A stretch of 64,000 nucleotides of DNA from Paenibacillus lautus NBRC 15380 (GCF_004000945.1 NZ_BIMF01000007.1:186001-250000), one strand, 5' to 3'. Numbered from the stretch's first letter, positions 1 through 9,385 are shown. Notes: generated by a model from the letters alone, not told the origin. Numbers and translations are program-made.

Positions 1-105
1 CAGATGGCTGAATTGTATCACACAAAACGATTTCAAGGAGTTGATTGGTATGAGTACACGTTTGATCCCTTTCCTTGGAGATTAATGGAATTGACCAAGA
101 AGTAA
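1..105 (+). CDS. C-terminal end of an unidentified protein (partial)
   Basis: An open frame runs from the first base to a TAA and gives 34 residues ending PFPWRLMELTKK. The rest of the gene lies outside the window. The sequence is aromatic-rich and reads like real protein, but I do not recognise the family. No terminator follows directly. Confidence 0.45.
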   Translation, partial: QMAELYHTKRFQGVDWYEYTFDPFPWRLMELTKK

Positions 106-290
106 TAGACTTTTACCGCTCTTTAGCCCTGCTTCCGGCAAATGGATAAATTCGGCTTCACGTTCCGAATTCTCGCAAATGCTCAAAAGTGAAAGTCTAT
201 TATATAACGGAGTGGTTTATGGTTAGGTGAAAATGGTCGGACAGCTCAAAAAGTTGTTAGAAGACCGGTAAATAAAGGGAGGGCTACCTC

Positions 291-656
291 ATGAGTATAT
301 TTTCGATTGTACTTCAGAGTTTATTGATCCTATACTACCTCTTTTCAGGTTCTGCAAAGGTCATAGGCGCAAAATATTGGGTCGATATTTTCAACACGCT
401 TAGACTGCCTCAGTGGTTTCGTATCGTCACCGGATTTGTCCAGCTATTAGGTGCCATAGTGCTCATCATAGGCTACTGGGTTGAAGGGGCGGTCGCATGG
501 GCCGGGATTTGGCTTGGAATTACGATGCTGCTGGCGTTCCTTGCGCATATCAGGGTCAAAGATCAGTTCGGCAAAACGGTGACACCCGTTGTGTTTCTTG
601 TGTTAATCATCATTTTAACCATGATTAATGCAGACGGTCTTTTGCTTTCCTTTTGA
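291..656 (+). CDS. DoxX-family small membrane protein
   Basis: The 121-residue product has four hydrophobic segments (about 5-22, 45-63, 68-88 and 98-115). An N-terminal stretch LYYLFSGSAKVIGAKYWVD resembles the start of DoxX/DoxD-like proteins. These are small inner-membrane proteins of poorly known function, sometimes linked to quinone or thiosulfate redox chemistry. The ATG start follows AGGGAGGG at good spacing. It stands alone, with no clear operon partner. The family call is reasonable; a specific function cannot be given. Confidence 0.7.
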   Translation: MSIFSIVLQSLLILYYLFSGSAKVIGAKYWVDIFNTLRLPQWFRIVTGFVQLLGAIVLIIGYWVEGAVAWAGIWLGITMLLAFLAHIRVKDQFGKTVTPVVFLVLIIILTMINADGLLLSF

Positions 657-743
657 TAAAAGCATCGAGTACTGTAAGCTAGTTGGGTATAGCTAAACGT
701 TTTATGATTAACCTTAAAGGAAACAAATCACGTGCCTTGTTAC

Positions 744-768
744 CTAACGGAGACGATGGTTCAATGAA
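744..768 (+). repeat. Degraded type A repeat, left part
   Basis: CTAACGGAGACGATGG followed by TTCAATGAA matches the left end of type A copies elsewhere (CTAACGGGAAACGATAG then TTCAATGAA) with few differences. It has the same orientation as all other copies. Confidence 0.55.
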
Positions 769-815
769 CCAAGCATTAAACCCACTAACAATGGTGAGTT
801 TTGTGAGCTTACACA

Positions 816-850
816 AAAAAGCGATGAGAATTTTACCCTCATCGCTTTTT
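816..850. terminator. Bidirectional intrinsic terminator
   Basis: A perfect 13-bp stem AAAAAGCGATGAG / CTCATCGCTTTTT with a 9-nt loop gives T-runs on both strands. No intact gene ends immediately next to it, so it may be left from a lost gene. Confidence 0.75.
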
Positions 851-1232
851 GCGTTACTAAAACTAGACTGTAACAGCAAATCCTCTTACCGGAGCATATT
901 GGACTCTATTCCTTGGCGGCATCGAATTTCTTCAAGGATTCGGCTCGACGAATGTTAAAGATATAGCAAATACAGATCGTGTAAACGGAGAAGCCTCCTG
1001 AATATCGACTTGATTAGGTTTTGTCGAATTCGTTCGGAAACAGCCCCTGTTCACGGTTAGGACAGTCAGAGAAGAAGGGAGTTTCAATAATGCGCTGTTT
1101 GGGGATATGGCTAGCTGCAAACGCTACGATTGAGACATCTTTCATCTAATCCTTCAATAATGTCAAAGCTTTTTTGGCCGACATCCCCGGAACCCCAGTT
1201 TCACAGATTGTCTTTGCGGCCATTACTAGCGA

Positions 1233-1856
1233 TCAGATGTTCTGACCACCCGAGACTTTGATTCTCTGCGCATTAACCCAGCGATTCTCGGACCCAAGTA
1301 GGTTGGCGACTGCGGGACCAATGTCGTCGGGTACACCGACTCGACCAAGGGCAGTCATCGCGGCAAACGTGTCATTGTAAGCAGGCATGTCGCGAACGGA
1401 ACCTCCTAGAAAATCGGTTTCGATTGCTCCAGGTGCAATGGTATTAGCGGTGATACCGCGGTGACCAAGTTCTTTGGCCATATAGATGGTTAGAATCTCC
1501 ACCGCCCCCTTTGCGGCAGAATAGGCGGAGAATCCGGGAAAGGAGACGCGAGTGAGGCCCGATGAGAAGTTCACAATACGACCACCATCTGCAAAAAGCG
1601 GCAGAAGGGCCTGAGTCAAGAAAAATACGCCTTTGACGTGTACATTAAACAGGCCGTCGAACTGAGCTTCTGTAGTTTCGGCATAGTCTATCATTTCTCC
1701 GTGGCCGGCATTATTCACCAGATGATTGAAAGTGTTGCTATCCCAAGTAGACCGCAGGGTCGAACGAACTGTCTCAACAAAGGCCGGAAAGCCGGCAATG
1801 TTTCCAACAATGATTAATACAAAAACCGGAGAACGGTAGATACCACCGTTCTCGGG
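1233..1856 (-). pseudogene. 5'-truncated short-chain dehydrogenase/reductase
   Basis: The continuous minus-strand frame carries the SDR motif LVNNAG, the catalytic YSAAK (Y-x-x-x-K) after NFSSG, the APGAIETDF segment and a C-terminal VNAQRIKVSGG. A GTG at 1718 could start a 161-residue protein, but homologous-looking sequence continues upstream in the same frame (VGNIAGFPAFVETVRSTL), so that GTG is internal. The N-terminal Rossmann glycine motif TGxxxGxG is absent. The frame ends where a type B repeat begins at 1857. I infer that the 5' part was lost by recombination at the repeat. It cannot bind NAD(P)H normally. Confidence 0.8.
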
Positions 1857-1990
1857 GGTACAAGTTCTTGTCCCGAGCCTAGGACAAGAACTTGTACCTA
1901 TTACCGTAATGGAGAAGAACTTGGTCCGATTACCGATTTGGCATATATCTAATTAGAATTCAACAGCTATTTCATTAAGCTAACGGGCAG
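1857..1990 (+). repeat. Type B repeat with perfect 17-bp palindrome
   Basis: GGTACAAGTTCTTGTCC (1857-1873) and GGACAAGAACTTGTACC (1882-1898) form a perfect inverted repeat with an 8-bp spacer. A third related half-site (AGAAGAACTTGG) follows, then the tail ending CATTAAGCTAACGGGCAG at 1990. The left terminator module seen in other copies is missing. It sits exactly at the broken 5' edge of the SDR pseudogene. Confidence 0.85.
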
Positions 1991-2121
1991 TTTTGAATAA
2001 AGGAGTTAATTCTGTCCCTGCTGAATTATAGTAGAGGAAATAATGCCAACTTACTTGTGCATAAAAAGTTGCGATACAAAGTCGCTGTTACTCTATACTT
2101 CGATGGAGAGGAGGGAAAGAA

Positions 2122-3018
2122 ATGGATTGGCTTACGAGGATGAATCGGGCATTGGATTATATCGAACTGAATATATCTGGACAAATCGACCTGACGGAGA
2201 TAGCAAGACAAGCTTGCTGTTCGTCTTATCAGTTTCAAAGAATGTTCTCCTTCATTACGGATGTTACACTGGCGGAATATATACGACGCAGACGGCTTAC
2301 TCTTGCAGCGATTGATTTGTTGAATAGCGATACGAAAGTGATTGATATTGCCATTAAGTACGGTTACGATTCACCGGTTTCTTTCGCAAGAGCTTTTCAA
2401 TCGATGCATGGTGTCAATCCAACTACGGCTCGTCAAGAAAGCGTCGCGTTGAAAGCCTATCCACGGCTTTCCTTTCTTATTTCAATCAAAGGGGTTGAGG
2501 CGATGAATTATCGGATCGAAACCAAGGAATCTTTTCAAGTATTTGGCATTGAAAGAGTGTTTCAAACAAGCGGAGATGGCGATGGACCGACTACCCCGGG
2601 GGGGTTATGGCAACAATGCCATGCCAATGGGGAGGTAGAGAGACTCACTTCCAATGCGGGTGAATTGCCTGTATATCTGAGTAAGGATTTGTATAAAGTG
2701 CATGCAGTGTGCAGCTATCGAAAAACCGAAAATGATACGTTTCCGTATATGCTATGTTCATTTAAAAGCGATTCCAGTAAAACGGATGGATATTTGGAAA
2801 TCACGATCCCTTCACATACGTGGGCTATATTCCCATCAGAACTGTTTACATGGGATCAATTTAATGATTCCATCGAGTCGTTATACCACCGTTTTTATTC
2901 AGAATGGCTTCCAACAGCAGGATACGAGCAGGTCGATGGGATGGAATTCGAAGTCTATGGAGGCAGAAATGGCCTTAATTATGTTGAATTATGGTTCGCG
3001 GTACGAAAAACCTCCTGA
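2122..3018 (+). CDS. AraC-family regulator with GyrI-like effector domain
   Basis: Residues 1-105 form a double helix-turn-helix AraC DNA-binding domain (second helix region IAIKYGYDSPVSFARAFQ). Residues about 130-297 resemble the GyrI-like small-molecule-binding domain, with a typical ending EVYGGRNGLNYVELWFAV. In this arrangement, known from Rob- and SoxS-like relatives, binding of a toxic or cationic compound activates export or detoxification genes. The ATG follows GGAGGGAAAGAA. It is monocistronic, with a hairpin just downstream. The target genes are unknown. Confidence 0.88.
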   Translation: MDWLTRMNRALDYIELNISGQIDLTEIARQACCSSYQFQRMFSFITDVTLAEYIRRRRLTLAAIDLLNSDTKVIDIAIKYGYDSPVSFARAFQSMHGVNPTTARQESVALKAYPRLSFLISIKGVEAMNYRIETKESFQVFGIERVFQTSGDGDGPTTPGGLWQQCHANGEVERLTSNAGELPVYLSKDLYKVHAVCSYRKTENDTFPYMLCSFKSDSSKTDGYLEITIPSHTWAIFPSELFTWDQFNDSIESLYHRFYSEWLPTAGYEQVDGMEFEVYGGRNGLNYVELWFAVRKTS

Positions 3019-3037
3019 ATGATGAAGACAAGAGAAG

Positions 3038-3066
3038 GCAGCCGTCTACGAGATCGGCTGCTTTTG
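3038..3066 (+). terminator. Type A hairpin acting as terminator of the AraC gene
   Basis: GCAGCCG (3038-3044) pairs with CGGCTGC (3055-3061), followed by TTTT. A degraded core ACTAATGGGATACAACGG follows. This is the same hairpin as in other type A repeats. Confidence 0.7.
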
Positions 3067-3117
3067 TTCAACTAATGGGATACAACGGATACCAAGGGAT
3101 GGCGGTTAAGGGATGAT

Positions 3118-3176
3118 GTCGAGGGACAAGAACGTGATCCCATTGAAAGTCGCTAAATCAGCGGTTTTTTTTATTT
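3118..3176 (+). repeat. Type B repeat, left (terminator) module only
   Basis: GTCGAGGGACAAGAACGTG leads into a hairpin GTCGCTAAATCAGCGG with an eight-T run. The same module is seen at about 22,296, 31,809 and 45,001. The central palindrome and tail are missing here. Confidence 0.75.
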
Positions 3177-3192
3177 TAAGTACCCTGGATAT

Positions 3193-3231
3193 TTTACACT
3201 TCAAGAATACTGAGTTTATATTTAAGAGTTA
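3193..3231 (+). promoter_or_regulatory. Possible weak PHO-box array upstream of the phosphatase
   Basis: TTTACA at 3193 and TTTATA at 3215 are 22 bp apart, with weaker hexamers AGAATA and GAGTTA at the intermediate 11-bp positions. PhoP of Bacillus binds TT(A/T/C)ACA-like repeats at 11-bp spacing. The match is poor, and the call rests mainly on the gene downstream. Confidence 0.25.
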
Positions 3232-3267
3232 TATTAAATTGGAATTCATATATAGGGAGGGTAAATA

Positions 3268-4578
3268 GTGAACAAATTCAAAAAGAATGTAGTAATGATC
3301 GCGGCAGCTTCTGTAATCGCGGTAGGGACTTTTGCCGGGACTCATTTGCCGTTATCACATGCGAAAGCCAACTCAAATGATAAAGGCAAAGCTAAAAATG
3401 TCATCTTCATGGTTCCCGATGGTTTTTCCGCTTCCTATGCAACCAATTACCGTTGGTTTAAGGGTGAAGAAACCCTTTTGGACTCCATGCTGGTGGGTAT
3501 GCACCGTACCTATTCTGCAAACTCTGAGATCACCGATTCAGCCGCTGCTGGAACAGCATTTGCGGCCGGAGTAAAAACAAATAATGGAATGATCAGCACT
3601 TCCCCTGAAGGTAAAGAGCTGAAAACGATTCTTGAAACCGCTGAAGAAGAAGGTAAAGCGTCTGGATTAGTTGCAACTTCAACGATTACACATGCGACAC
3701 CGGCTGTGTTCGCATCACACGTGGCTACCCGTGCGGATGAGGCGGGGATCGCACCCCAACTTATTGATAATGATGTGGATGTCATCCTGGGCGGAGGAAA
3801 GAAGTATTTCCCTGAATCGCTTCTAAAGCAGGCGGGAGAAAAGGGCTACGAGTATATTTCTAGCAAAAATGACTTAGGTAAAGCTGAAGAGTTTGATAAA
3901 CTAATTGGCTTGTTTGCTGAAGATGCCTTGGCACCGGAATTGGATCGTGATACGACCAATCAGCCAAGCCTAAGAGAAATGACGGAAACGGCATTGGAGG
4001 TTCTTAACAAGGATAAAGATGGTTTCTTCCTAATGGTTGAAGGAAGCCAAATTGATTGGGCAGGCCATGATCATGATGCAGCGTGGGCAATGAAAGATTC
4101 GGAAGCATTCGAGCAAGCATTGGAAGCAGCATTGGAATTTGCTAAGAAGGATAAAAACACCTTAATTGTTGTAGCAGGCGACCATGATACAGGCGGTATG
4201 GCAGTTGGTGGCTATGGTCAGGGAGATGTGAAACTAGAAGTCCTTCGCAACGTAACGGCTACCGGCGATTTTATGGTAACGAAGCTGAATACAACCCGCA
4301 GTAACGTAAAAGAGGTAGTCAAGCAATATACAACCTTTGATCTTACCGATGCAGAGGTTCAAAAGATTAAATCCGCAGAAAAACCGGATATCGCCATTAA
4401 TGAAGTGATCTCGGAACGGGCTAATATAGGATGGACAAGCTATAATCACACAGGTGTAGATATTCCGCTCTACGCATTTGGACCGGGTGCTGATCTCTTT
4501 AGAGGTCTGCATCAAAATACAGATTTACCTGTGTTAATGGCACAAGCTATGAAAATTAACTTTACACCGGGAAAATAA
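3268..4578 (+). CDS. Secreted alkaline phosphatase (PhoA/PhoB type)
   Basis: Hydrolyses phosphate monoesters outside the cell. A signal peptide (KKN, hydrophobic core, SHAKA at about 28-34) precedes the metal-site motif VPDG (D51) and the nucleophile motif DSAAAGT (Ser91). Further metal-ligand segments are IDWAGHDHD (about 260), AGDHDTGG (about 303) and a C-terminal NHTG histidine. At 436 residues it is normal for Bacillus-type enzymes. The GTG start is chosen because AGGGAGGG lies directly upstream. A terminator follows at 4657. Confidence 0.93.
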   Translation: MNKFKKNVVMIAAASVIAVGTFAGTHLPLSHAKANSNDKGKAKNVIFMVPDGFSASYATNYRWFKGEETLLDSMLVGMHRTYSANSEITDSAAAGTAFAAGVKTNNGMISTSPEGKELKTILETAEEEGKASGLVATSTITHATPAVFASHVATRADEAGIAPQLIDNDVDVILGGGKKYFPESLLKQAGEKGYEYISSKNDLGKAEEFDKLIGLFAEDALAPELDRDTTNQPSLREMTETALEVLNKDKDGFFLMVEGSQIDWAGHDHDAAWAMKDSEAFEQALEAALEFAKKDKNTLIVVAGDHDTGGMAVGGYGQGDVKLEVLRNVTATGDFMVTKLNTTRSNVKEVVKQYTTFDLTDAEVQKIKSAEKPDIAINEVISERANIGWTSYNHTGVDIPLYAFGPGADLFRGLHQNTDLPVLMAQAMKINFTPGK

Positions 4579-4656
4579 AATCGATCGGGTGAAAAATTGC
4601 AGCATTAAGGGTACAAATTCATGTCCCGATTTAAAAAGTCTCATAGCGATTGAATG

Positions 4657-4687
4657 AAGGCAGCCCATTAGGGTTGTCTTTTTTTAC
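4657..4687 (+). terminator. Intrinsic terminator after alkaline phosphatase
   Basis: AGGCAGCCC pairs (with G-U pairs) to GGGTTGTCT and is followed by seven Ts. The sequence resembles the type A hairpin. Nearby (4611-4628, 4708-4735) lie scraps of type B sequence such as GGTACAAATTCATGTCCC. Confidence 0.7.
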
Positions 4688-4906
4688 GCGGATCTCATCC
4701 GAATTGGCAAAGGGACGACAGTTTGTACTTTTTTCTAAATAACCTACCTTACAGTAAAGTAAGGTAATGTAAGATAAACCATTGTTTTGTTTTTTTCTTT
4801 TTCCGTATGATACTTACAACCCTGTAAATGAGGTGTGCAAAAAAATTTGGTTCATTCGAAATCGCATGTACAAAGGCAAACCAATAACAATAAGAAGGGA
4901 TTAATC

Positions 4907-7168
4907 ATGACTAATCATCAAAATCTTAAAGCTATTACGATAATATCATTTATATTTTTGTTTGCTTTCATCAGCCTTTATACCATGGTTCCACCAAGCC
5001 CAGATAAGAAGGCGGATATCTCGAGAAATTTCTCGGCAGATCGTGCTGTCCAACATTTAAACCACATAGCAAAGACTGCCCATCCAAGCGGATCAGTAGA
5101 AAATGAAAAAGTAAGAAATTACCTTGTTGAACAACTAAAATTAATGGGATTAAAACCAGAAATAGAACACTCCAATCATGCTTCTCTATACCCAAAAATG
5201 TTAACGGGTGGAGATATGTACAACGTGATTGGTAAACTTGAAGGTACCAGCAGTGATCATGCAATGATGATGTCTGCACACTATGACTCTGTTCAACAAG
5301 GACCAGGAGCTAGTGATGATGGAAGCGGAGTAGCTGCTTTATTAGAAACCATACGTGTATTAAAATCAGGTCCTCCTTTAAAAAATGATATCTATTTTGT
5401 GTTTACAGATGGCGAAGAGCAAGGATTAATGGGAGCCAAGGAATTCTGGACGAAATCAAATCATAAACAAAAAATGGATCTCATCATTAATTTCGAGGCT
5501 AGAGGAACAAGTGGTCCGTCTATCATGTTCCAAACCAGTGATCAAAACGGTTGGATGGTCAAAGAATTTGCCAAAGCAGCACCCAATCCTGTCACTTCAT
5601 CCTTACTAGGTAATCTTTTTGAAATCATGCCAAACGACTCGGATTTAACGGTTTCCAATGAAAATAAAATACCCGGATTGAATTTTGCTTATGGTGATGG
5701 ATGGACCGGATACCATACACCACGTGATGATGTCAAACACCTAGATATACGTTCGTTAGAGCACCAAGGGCAAAACGCATTAACAATGGCTAGGCACTTC
5801 GGTCAATTGGAATTAAATGATATTAAGAAAGAGAATGCCGTTTATTTTAACTTTTTTGGAGTAGTCATTTCCTACTCTTATTACTTGGTCTATCCCCTTA
5901 CAGGGCTGATTCTGCTTTTATTTGCAATGGTTACGATCTTTGCAGTAAAGAAAAAGTGCGCCACTTACAAAGGGTTAGGAATTAGTTTGCTAGCTATCCT
6001 GTTAGCTATCATTTCTTCGATCCTCGCAACGGTACTGATTTGGATGGGTGTAAACGCACTTTGGGCTGAAAAAATGACCTTATTTAGTGGCGCAATATAT
6101 GACAGCCTTTATTATCAGTGGGCATTTCTGTTAATCACTGCATCAATCTGTTTCCTTATCTGGCGGAAATTCCGTACCGTAAATGAATGGGAAATGACTT
6201 TATCCGCGATTTTTCTTGGCGTCATATTTCTCATCTTGTTAACACAATTTCTACCTGGTGCTAGCTATCTGTTTGCTTGGCCTTTGCTTGTATCACTCCT
6301 GATACTTGGGTGGGTAGTATGGAAGAATAAAATGGATGAAATAATCAGCAATCCATGGATGTTATCCCTTATATCCTTCTTGCCAGTGGTCCTGTTCGTC
6401 CCACTGCTCAAGTTACTTTTTACCTTTTTTCCGGTCAGTCTTGTACCATATCTCATGTTACTTTTGGTTTGGCTCTTAGCTTTGTTGTTCATGCAATGTA
6501 AACAGCTATTCGGACTAGGACAGTGGGTGCCTTATACCCTGTTAGGAATCGCGGTAGTCATATTATCGATTAGTTTCTTCAGAGCTAACCCAAGCGCAGA
6601 TCGACCTATAGATAGTAACTTATTCTATGTCGTGGATCAGGATAAAAAACAAGCACAGTGGATTACAACCCAACCGCCAGATGATTGGACGAAGAAATAT
6701 ATAGCCTCAACGAATACATCCAATATAAAATCTATTTTACCGTTTAACTATGATAAAAAAGCATGGGTAGGAAATGCACCTGCACGAAACTATCAAATGC
6801 CACAAATAAAGCTAGTAAAGACAGAGACAAAACAAGGGAATAAAATCATTCATTTTCGATTCACAGGTGCAACAGATGTGCAAAACATGTACCTGTCTAT
6901 ACCTGGTGGTCGCGCTCAAAAAATAAAGGTTGGTGAAGAATCCTTTACCATACCTAAATCAATGGAAACTTTTTATTACAAACAAGCAGGTATTCCAAAA
7001 CAAGGTTTGGATGTCATTGTAGAAGTTAAAGGGAATCAGCCTGTAGAGTTTACATTTGGTTCTGAACAACATCCTGATCCAGAAATTCGTTCCAAACGTC
7101 CATCCCATCTAATGACAAGTGGACTGTTTGATGAAAGTATTTTGGTGATCAAACGTGTCACTTATTAA
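4907..7168 (+). CDS. Membrane-anchored M28-family zinc peptidase
   Basis: Residues about 12-28 form an N-terminal membrane anchor. An M28 aminopeptidase-like domain follows, with SAHYDS (His125), the metal bridge segment ASDDGSG (about 136) and TDGEEQGLMG (Glu pair near 170). The C-terminal half has about eight hydrophobic segments (roughly 325-575), then a soluble tail domain. This matches bacterial Fxna/VPS70-like M28 proteins. A GTG at 4835 in frame is possible, but ATG 4907 has GAAGGGA upstream and gives a better N-terminus. Substrate unknown. The surrounding DNA is AT-rich. Confidence 0.85.
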   Translation: MTNHQNLKAITIISFIFLFAFISLYTMVPPSPDKKADISRNFSADRAVQHLNHIAKTAHPSGSVENEKVRNYLVEQLKLMGLKPEIEHSNHASLYPKMLTGGDMYNVIGKLEGTSSDHAMMMSAHYDSVQQGPGASDDGSGVAALLETIRVLKSGPPLKNDIYFVFTDGEEQGLMGAKEFWTKSNHKQKMDLIINFEARGTSGPSIMFQTSDQNGWMVKEFAKAAPNPVTSSLLGNLFEIMPNDSDLTVSNENKIPGLNFAYGDGWTGYHTPRDDVKHLDIRSLEHQGQNALTMARHFGQLELNDIKKENAVYFNFFGVVISYSYYLVYPLTGLILLLFAMVTIFAVKKKCATYKGLGISLLAILLAIISSILATVLIWMGVNALWAEKMTLFSGAIYDSLYYQWAFLLITASICFLIWRKFRTVNEWEMTLSAIFLGVIFLILLTQFLPGASYLFAWPLLVSLLILGWVVWKNKMDEIISNPWMLSLISFLPVVLFVPLLKLLFTFFPVSLVPYLMLLLVWLLALLFMQCKQLFGLGQWVPYTLLGIAVVILSISFFRANPSADRPIDSNLFYVVDQDKKQAQWITTQPPDDWTKKYIASTNTSNIKSILPFNYDKKAWVGNAPARNYQMPQIKLVKTETKQGNKIIHFRFTGATDVQNMYLSIPGGRAQKIKVGEESFTIPKSMETFYYKQAGIPKQGLDVIVEVKGNQPVEFTFGSEQHPDPEIRSKRPSHLMTSGLFDESILVIKRVTY

Positions 7169-7288
7169 TTCTTAAGAAAGAAGCAGTTATCCTGATTCTT
7201 GAGATAATGATGCAGAAGAGAAAACAACTTTGAAAAAAATAATAAGCGGGATCAAATAAGGAATATTTTACCTTAGGGGAGTGACATT

Positions 7289-7717
7289 ATGAATGATACA
7301 TGGAACCCCGAATCGCCAGGTGTGTTGCGCCTTCCTTCAGGTCGACTCGTCCGCGGCCGAGCACTAAGACATCCACTTCCCCAAGGGCTTCAACCCACTT
7401 TCGCACTCTACTTGCTCGGGCAACAACCAGCGCCCGTTACTTGGGAAAGCCGCTGGATTCCTTGGCCGGACTTCTGGCTGCCAAAAAACAAGGTTGCAGC
7501 CGCTGACGCGCTTCGCGAAGCATGGACTCGGGCTGAAGTTGAACGGGTTGAAATCGCCTGTGGGGGAGGGATTGGACGAACGGGTACTGCACTAGCCTGT
7601 CTCGCTGTGATTGATGGAGTACCAAATCATAAAGCTGTCGACTATATTCGGCAGCACTACACTCCACGTGCTGTTGAGACGCCTTGGCAACGCCGCTTCG
7701 TCTCTCGTTTCAAATAG
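7289..7717 (+). CDS. Small protein-tyrosine-phosphatase-like protein
   Basis: The 142-residue protein carries the cysteine phosphatase loop CGGGIGRTG (Cys91, Arg97 in the C-x5-R pattern). WPDFWLP at about 59-65 could supply the general-acid aspartate. Such short proteins occur in several bacteria and probably remove phosphate from proteins or small molecules. The start ATG follows AGGGGAGTG. The gene looks richer in G and C than its AT-rich neighbour and ends at a group II intron remnant, both hints of transfer. Confidence 0.75.
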   Translation: MNDTWNPESPGVLRLPSGRLVRGRALRHPLPQGLQPTFALYLLGQQPAPVTWESRWIPWPDFWLPKNKVAAADALREAWTRAEVERVEIACGGGIGRTGTALACLAVIDGVPNHKAVDYIRQHYTPRAVETPWQRRFVSRFK

Positions 7718-7782
7718 GGGGGGGCCTATACGATGATAGGAGAATGGATAAATGATAAACACCGTGATTGGCTGAATGATAA

Positions 7783-7856
7783 GAGTCGTATGAATCGAGA
7801 GGTTCACGTACGGTTCCGTGAGAGCCTAAAGGTGAAACTCCTTCTGGCTACTCGAC
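7783..7856 (+). ncRNA. 3' remnant of a group II intron (domains V and VI)
   Basis: Positions 7783-7816 are exactly 34 nt and fold as domain V: GAGTCGTA pairs with TACGGTTC. Domain VI follows at 7820-7853: GAGAGCC pairs with GGCT-A-CTC, leaving the bulged branch-point A at 7850. The usual domain V triad AGC reads AGT here. No reverse transcriptase or 5' intron domains are visible upstream, where the phosphatase gene ends at 7717. The element must be dead or a 3' fragment. Confidence 0.75.
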
Positions 7857-7907
7857 GGAGAGGAAGGGGTTAGCCGCCCCCTCCAACTCCATTCATCCTT
7901 AATCATT

Positions 7908-9290
7908 TTAATGCTGTAATTTTCGGAAGACACGATAGCTTCTTTGAGGGCATTCGGAGATGGCAATGGGGTGGAAGCCACTGACATCGGCATACAACGT
8001 ATCGTTTAGCGGCAAGATCCACTTCTCAGGAAGCGCCGCCGCTCCAAGCGATGCGCCAAGAATGGAACCGACGGTGGCGCCATTGCAATCGGTGTCCCAG
8101 CCACCAAGTACGGCTGTCGTCATGCCTTTCACAAAATCGCCTCCGGAATGAATGAGCGCAGCCGCGCATAATGCAGCATTATTATTGGTATGAACAGGGT
8201 GATAGTGCTTAAACGTTTCCCATATTGTACTCACCAATTCTAATGCGTCTTCCGTTTCCTCAGCGATGTTGACCGCTAACGCGATATCTTCTGCAAGACG
8301 GCTGTGTTTCGGAATTTCACTTAATCCGATTTCAACAATTCGCTTCATATCACGTTCAACGAATGCGGCGGCAATCATAGCCGAGCAAAACATGGCGCCG
8401 TAAATACCATTCTTCACATGGGAGAAGGAAGCGTCCCGCCAAGCAAGCTCGGCTGCAAGCTGGGGCTGGCCCGCAGCACCGTATGCATAGCCGTCTACAC
8501 GGATTTGGGCGCCGATCCATTCGCGGTAGGGATTCAAATACGAACGTCCTGAGTGGATATGTTTCTCCCAGTCGTCTGGCCGATCGCCGTTAATATATGA
8601 AGTGACACGAGCGAAATTAAGATAGGACTGCGCTTCAGCCGTGAATACCTGCCCGAAGGACAAATGACGATGCCACAGCTTGCCCACATCCCAGGAGTTG
8701 AAATCAAATCCGCGTTCCTCAAGCATGAGCAGGCCGAGAACGGTATATCGAATATCATCGTCTGTTTCCATATAACGTATGTTTTCCCGGCAGCTGGCCA
8801 AGCTGCTCCACCTTGCGATCTCGATACCGTATTCGGCTTCTGCAGTTGATTCGCCCGGTGTATAGTGGCGAATCGGCCATTGCCCTGCGCCTTCGAACCA
8901 CAACTTAACATTGTGCCAGCCGGGTCTTCCGCCGGAGCCTTGCATGAAGGAAGGAGCTTCGAGAGGTTTTCCGAGCGCACAACCAGCCGAACGGCCAAGC
9001 CATGCACCATGAAATTTATCCTGCCATTTAAGTTCATCCCAGTTTCCGGACAGGATTCTCGGTCCATCCGGACGTTCGGCGCGAATGGCTTCCAATTCCG
9101 ACGGCTCGATATACTTGAAATCCGCACGTGGTTCAAGAGCCATTAATGCCTGGTATACTTCCATAAGCTTTGCTTCGTTTGTGCCGGCTGCTTCCAGACG
9201 TTCGGTCATCCCCTCTACATGACAGCCTTCTTCTCCGCGCTGTTTTATTTCGTCGCTAACTATTTCCCTGAGTCCAATCCATTTCGTCAT
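7908..9290 (-). CDS. ADP-ribosylglycohydrolase-family protein
   Basis: The 460-residue protein contains the family segments GAWLGRSAGCALGKPLE (near 95), METDDDIRYT (about 190) and the C-terminal metal-site segment GGWDTDCNGATVG. These correspond to the magnesium-binding aspartates of ADP-ribosyl-hydrolases. Long family members inside sugar loci may cleave a riboside or other glycoside rather than ADP-ribosyl-protein; that is inference. The ATG at 9290 is chosen over an upstream in-frame start because AGGAGGG precedes it. It lies 95 bp behind the AraC gene, probably in one transcript. Confidence 0.85.
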   Translation of the reverse strand: MTKWIGLREIVSDEIKQRGEEGCHVEGMTERLEAAGTNEAKLMEVYQALMALEPRADFKYIEPSELEAIRAERPDGPRILSGNWDELKWQDKFHGAWLGRSAGCALGKPLEAPSFMQGSGGRPGWHNVKLWFEGAGQWPIRHYTPGESTAEAEYGIEIARWSSLASCRENIRYMETDDDIRYTVLGLLMLEERGFDFNSWDVGKLWHRHLSFGQVFTAEAQSYLNFARVTSYINGDRPDDWEKHIHSGRSYLNPYREWIGAQIRVDGYAYGAAGQPQLAAELAWRDASFSHVKNGIYGAMFCSAMIAAAFVERDMKRIVEIGLSEIPKHSRLAEDIALAVNIAEETEDALELVSTIWETFKHYHPVHTNNNAALCAAALIHSGGDFVKGMTTAVLGGWDTDCNGATVGSILGASLGAAALPEKWILPLNDTLYADVSGFHPIAISECPQRSYRVFRKLQH

Positions 9291-9385
9291 CACGGTTGCC
9301 CTCCTGAAATACATGAAATCAACATATGCCTTGATTATAACCAGCACTGCCGTCAATGGCTTCTCAAATTAGGAAAGCAATATTC

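Larger units (their letters stand above)
657..1232. other. Intergenic stretch with repeat and terminator, no convincing gene
   Basis: This 576-bp stretch holds a degraded type A repeat and a strong hairpin, both listed separately. Short open frames on both strands have no family features. A plus-strand frame at 1158-1246 (ending FAAITSDQMF) may be a gene fragment. I cannot identify it. Confidence 0.4.

Noticed and set aside
1857..1898. The 17-bp palindrome as a chromosomal dif site
   Set aside because: It occurs in several divergent copies with 8- to 11-bp spacers, whereas dif is normally unique with a 6-bp centre, and the sequence does not resemble known dif sites of Bacilli.
1973..1990. 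The CTAACGGG core as a classical integron attC or attI site
   Set aside because: The attC core consensus GTTRRRY/RYYYAAC is not matched exactly (the complementary strand reads GTTAGCT), and no integron integrase with the extra helix is seen. A functional analogy is kept as a hypothesis only.
3193..3231. Strong PhoP-regulated promoter for the alkaline phosphatase
   Set aside because: Only two of four hexamers resemble the PHO box and no clear -10 follows; kept as a low-confidence feature rather than a finding.
8534..9136. 200-codon minus-strand frame within the ADP-ribosylglycohydrolase gene
   Set aside because: It overlaps the real gene in another frame, has no ribosome site and no recognisable domain.
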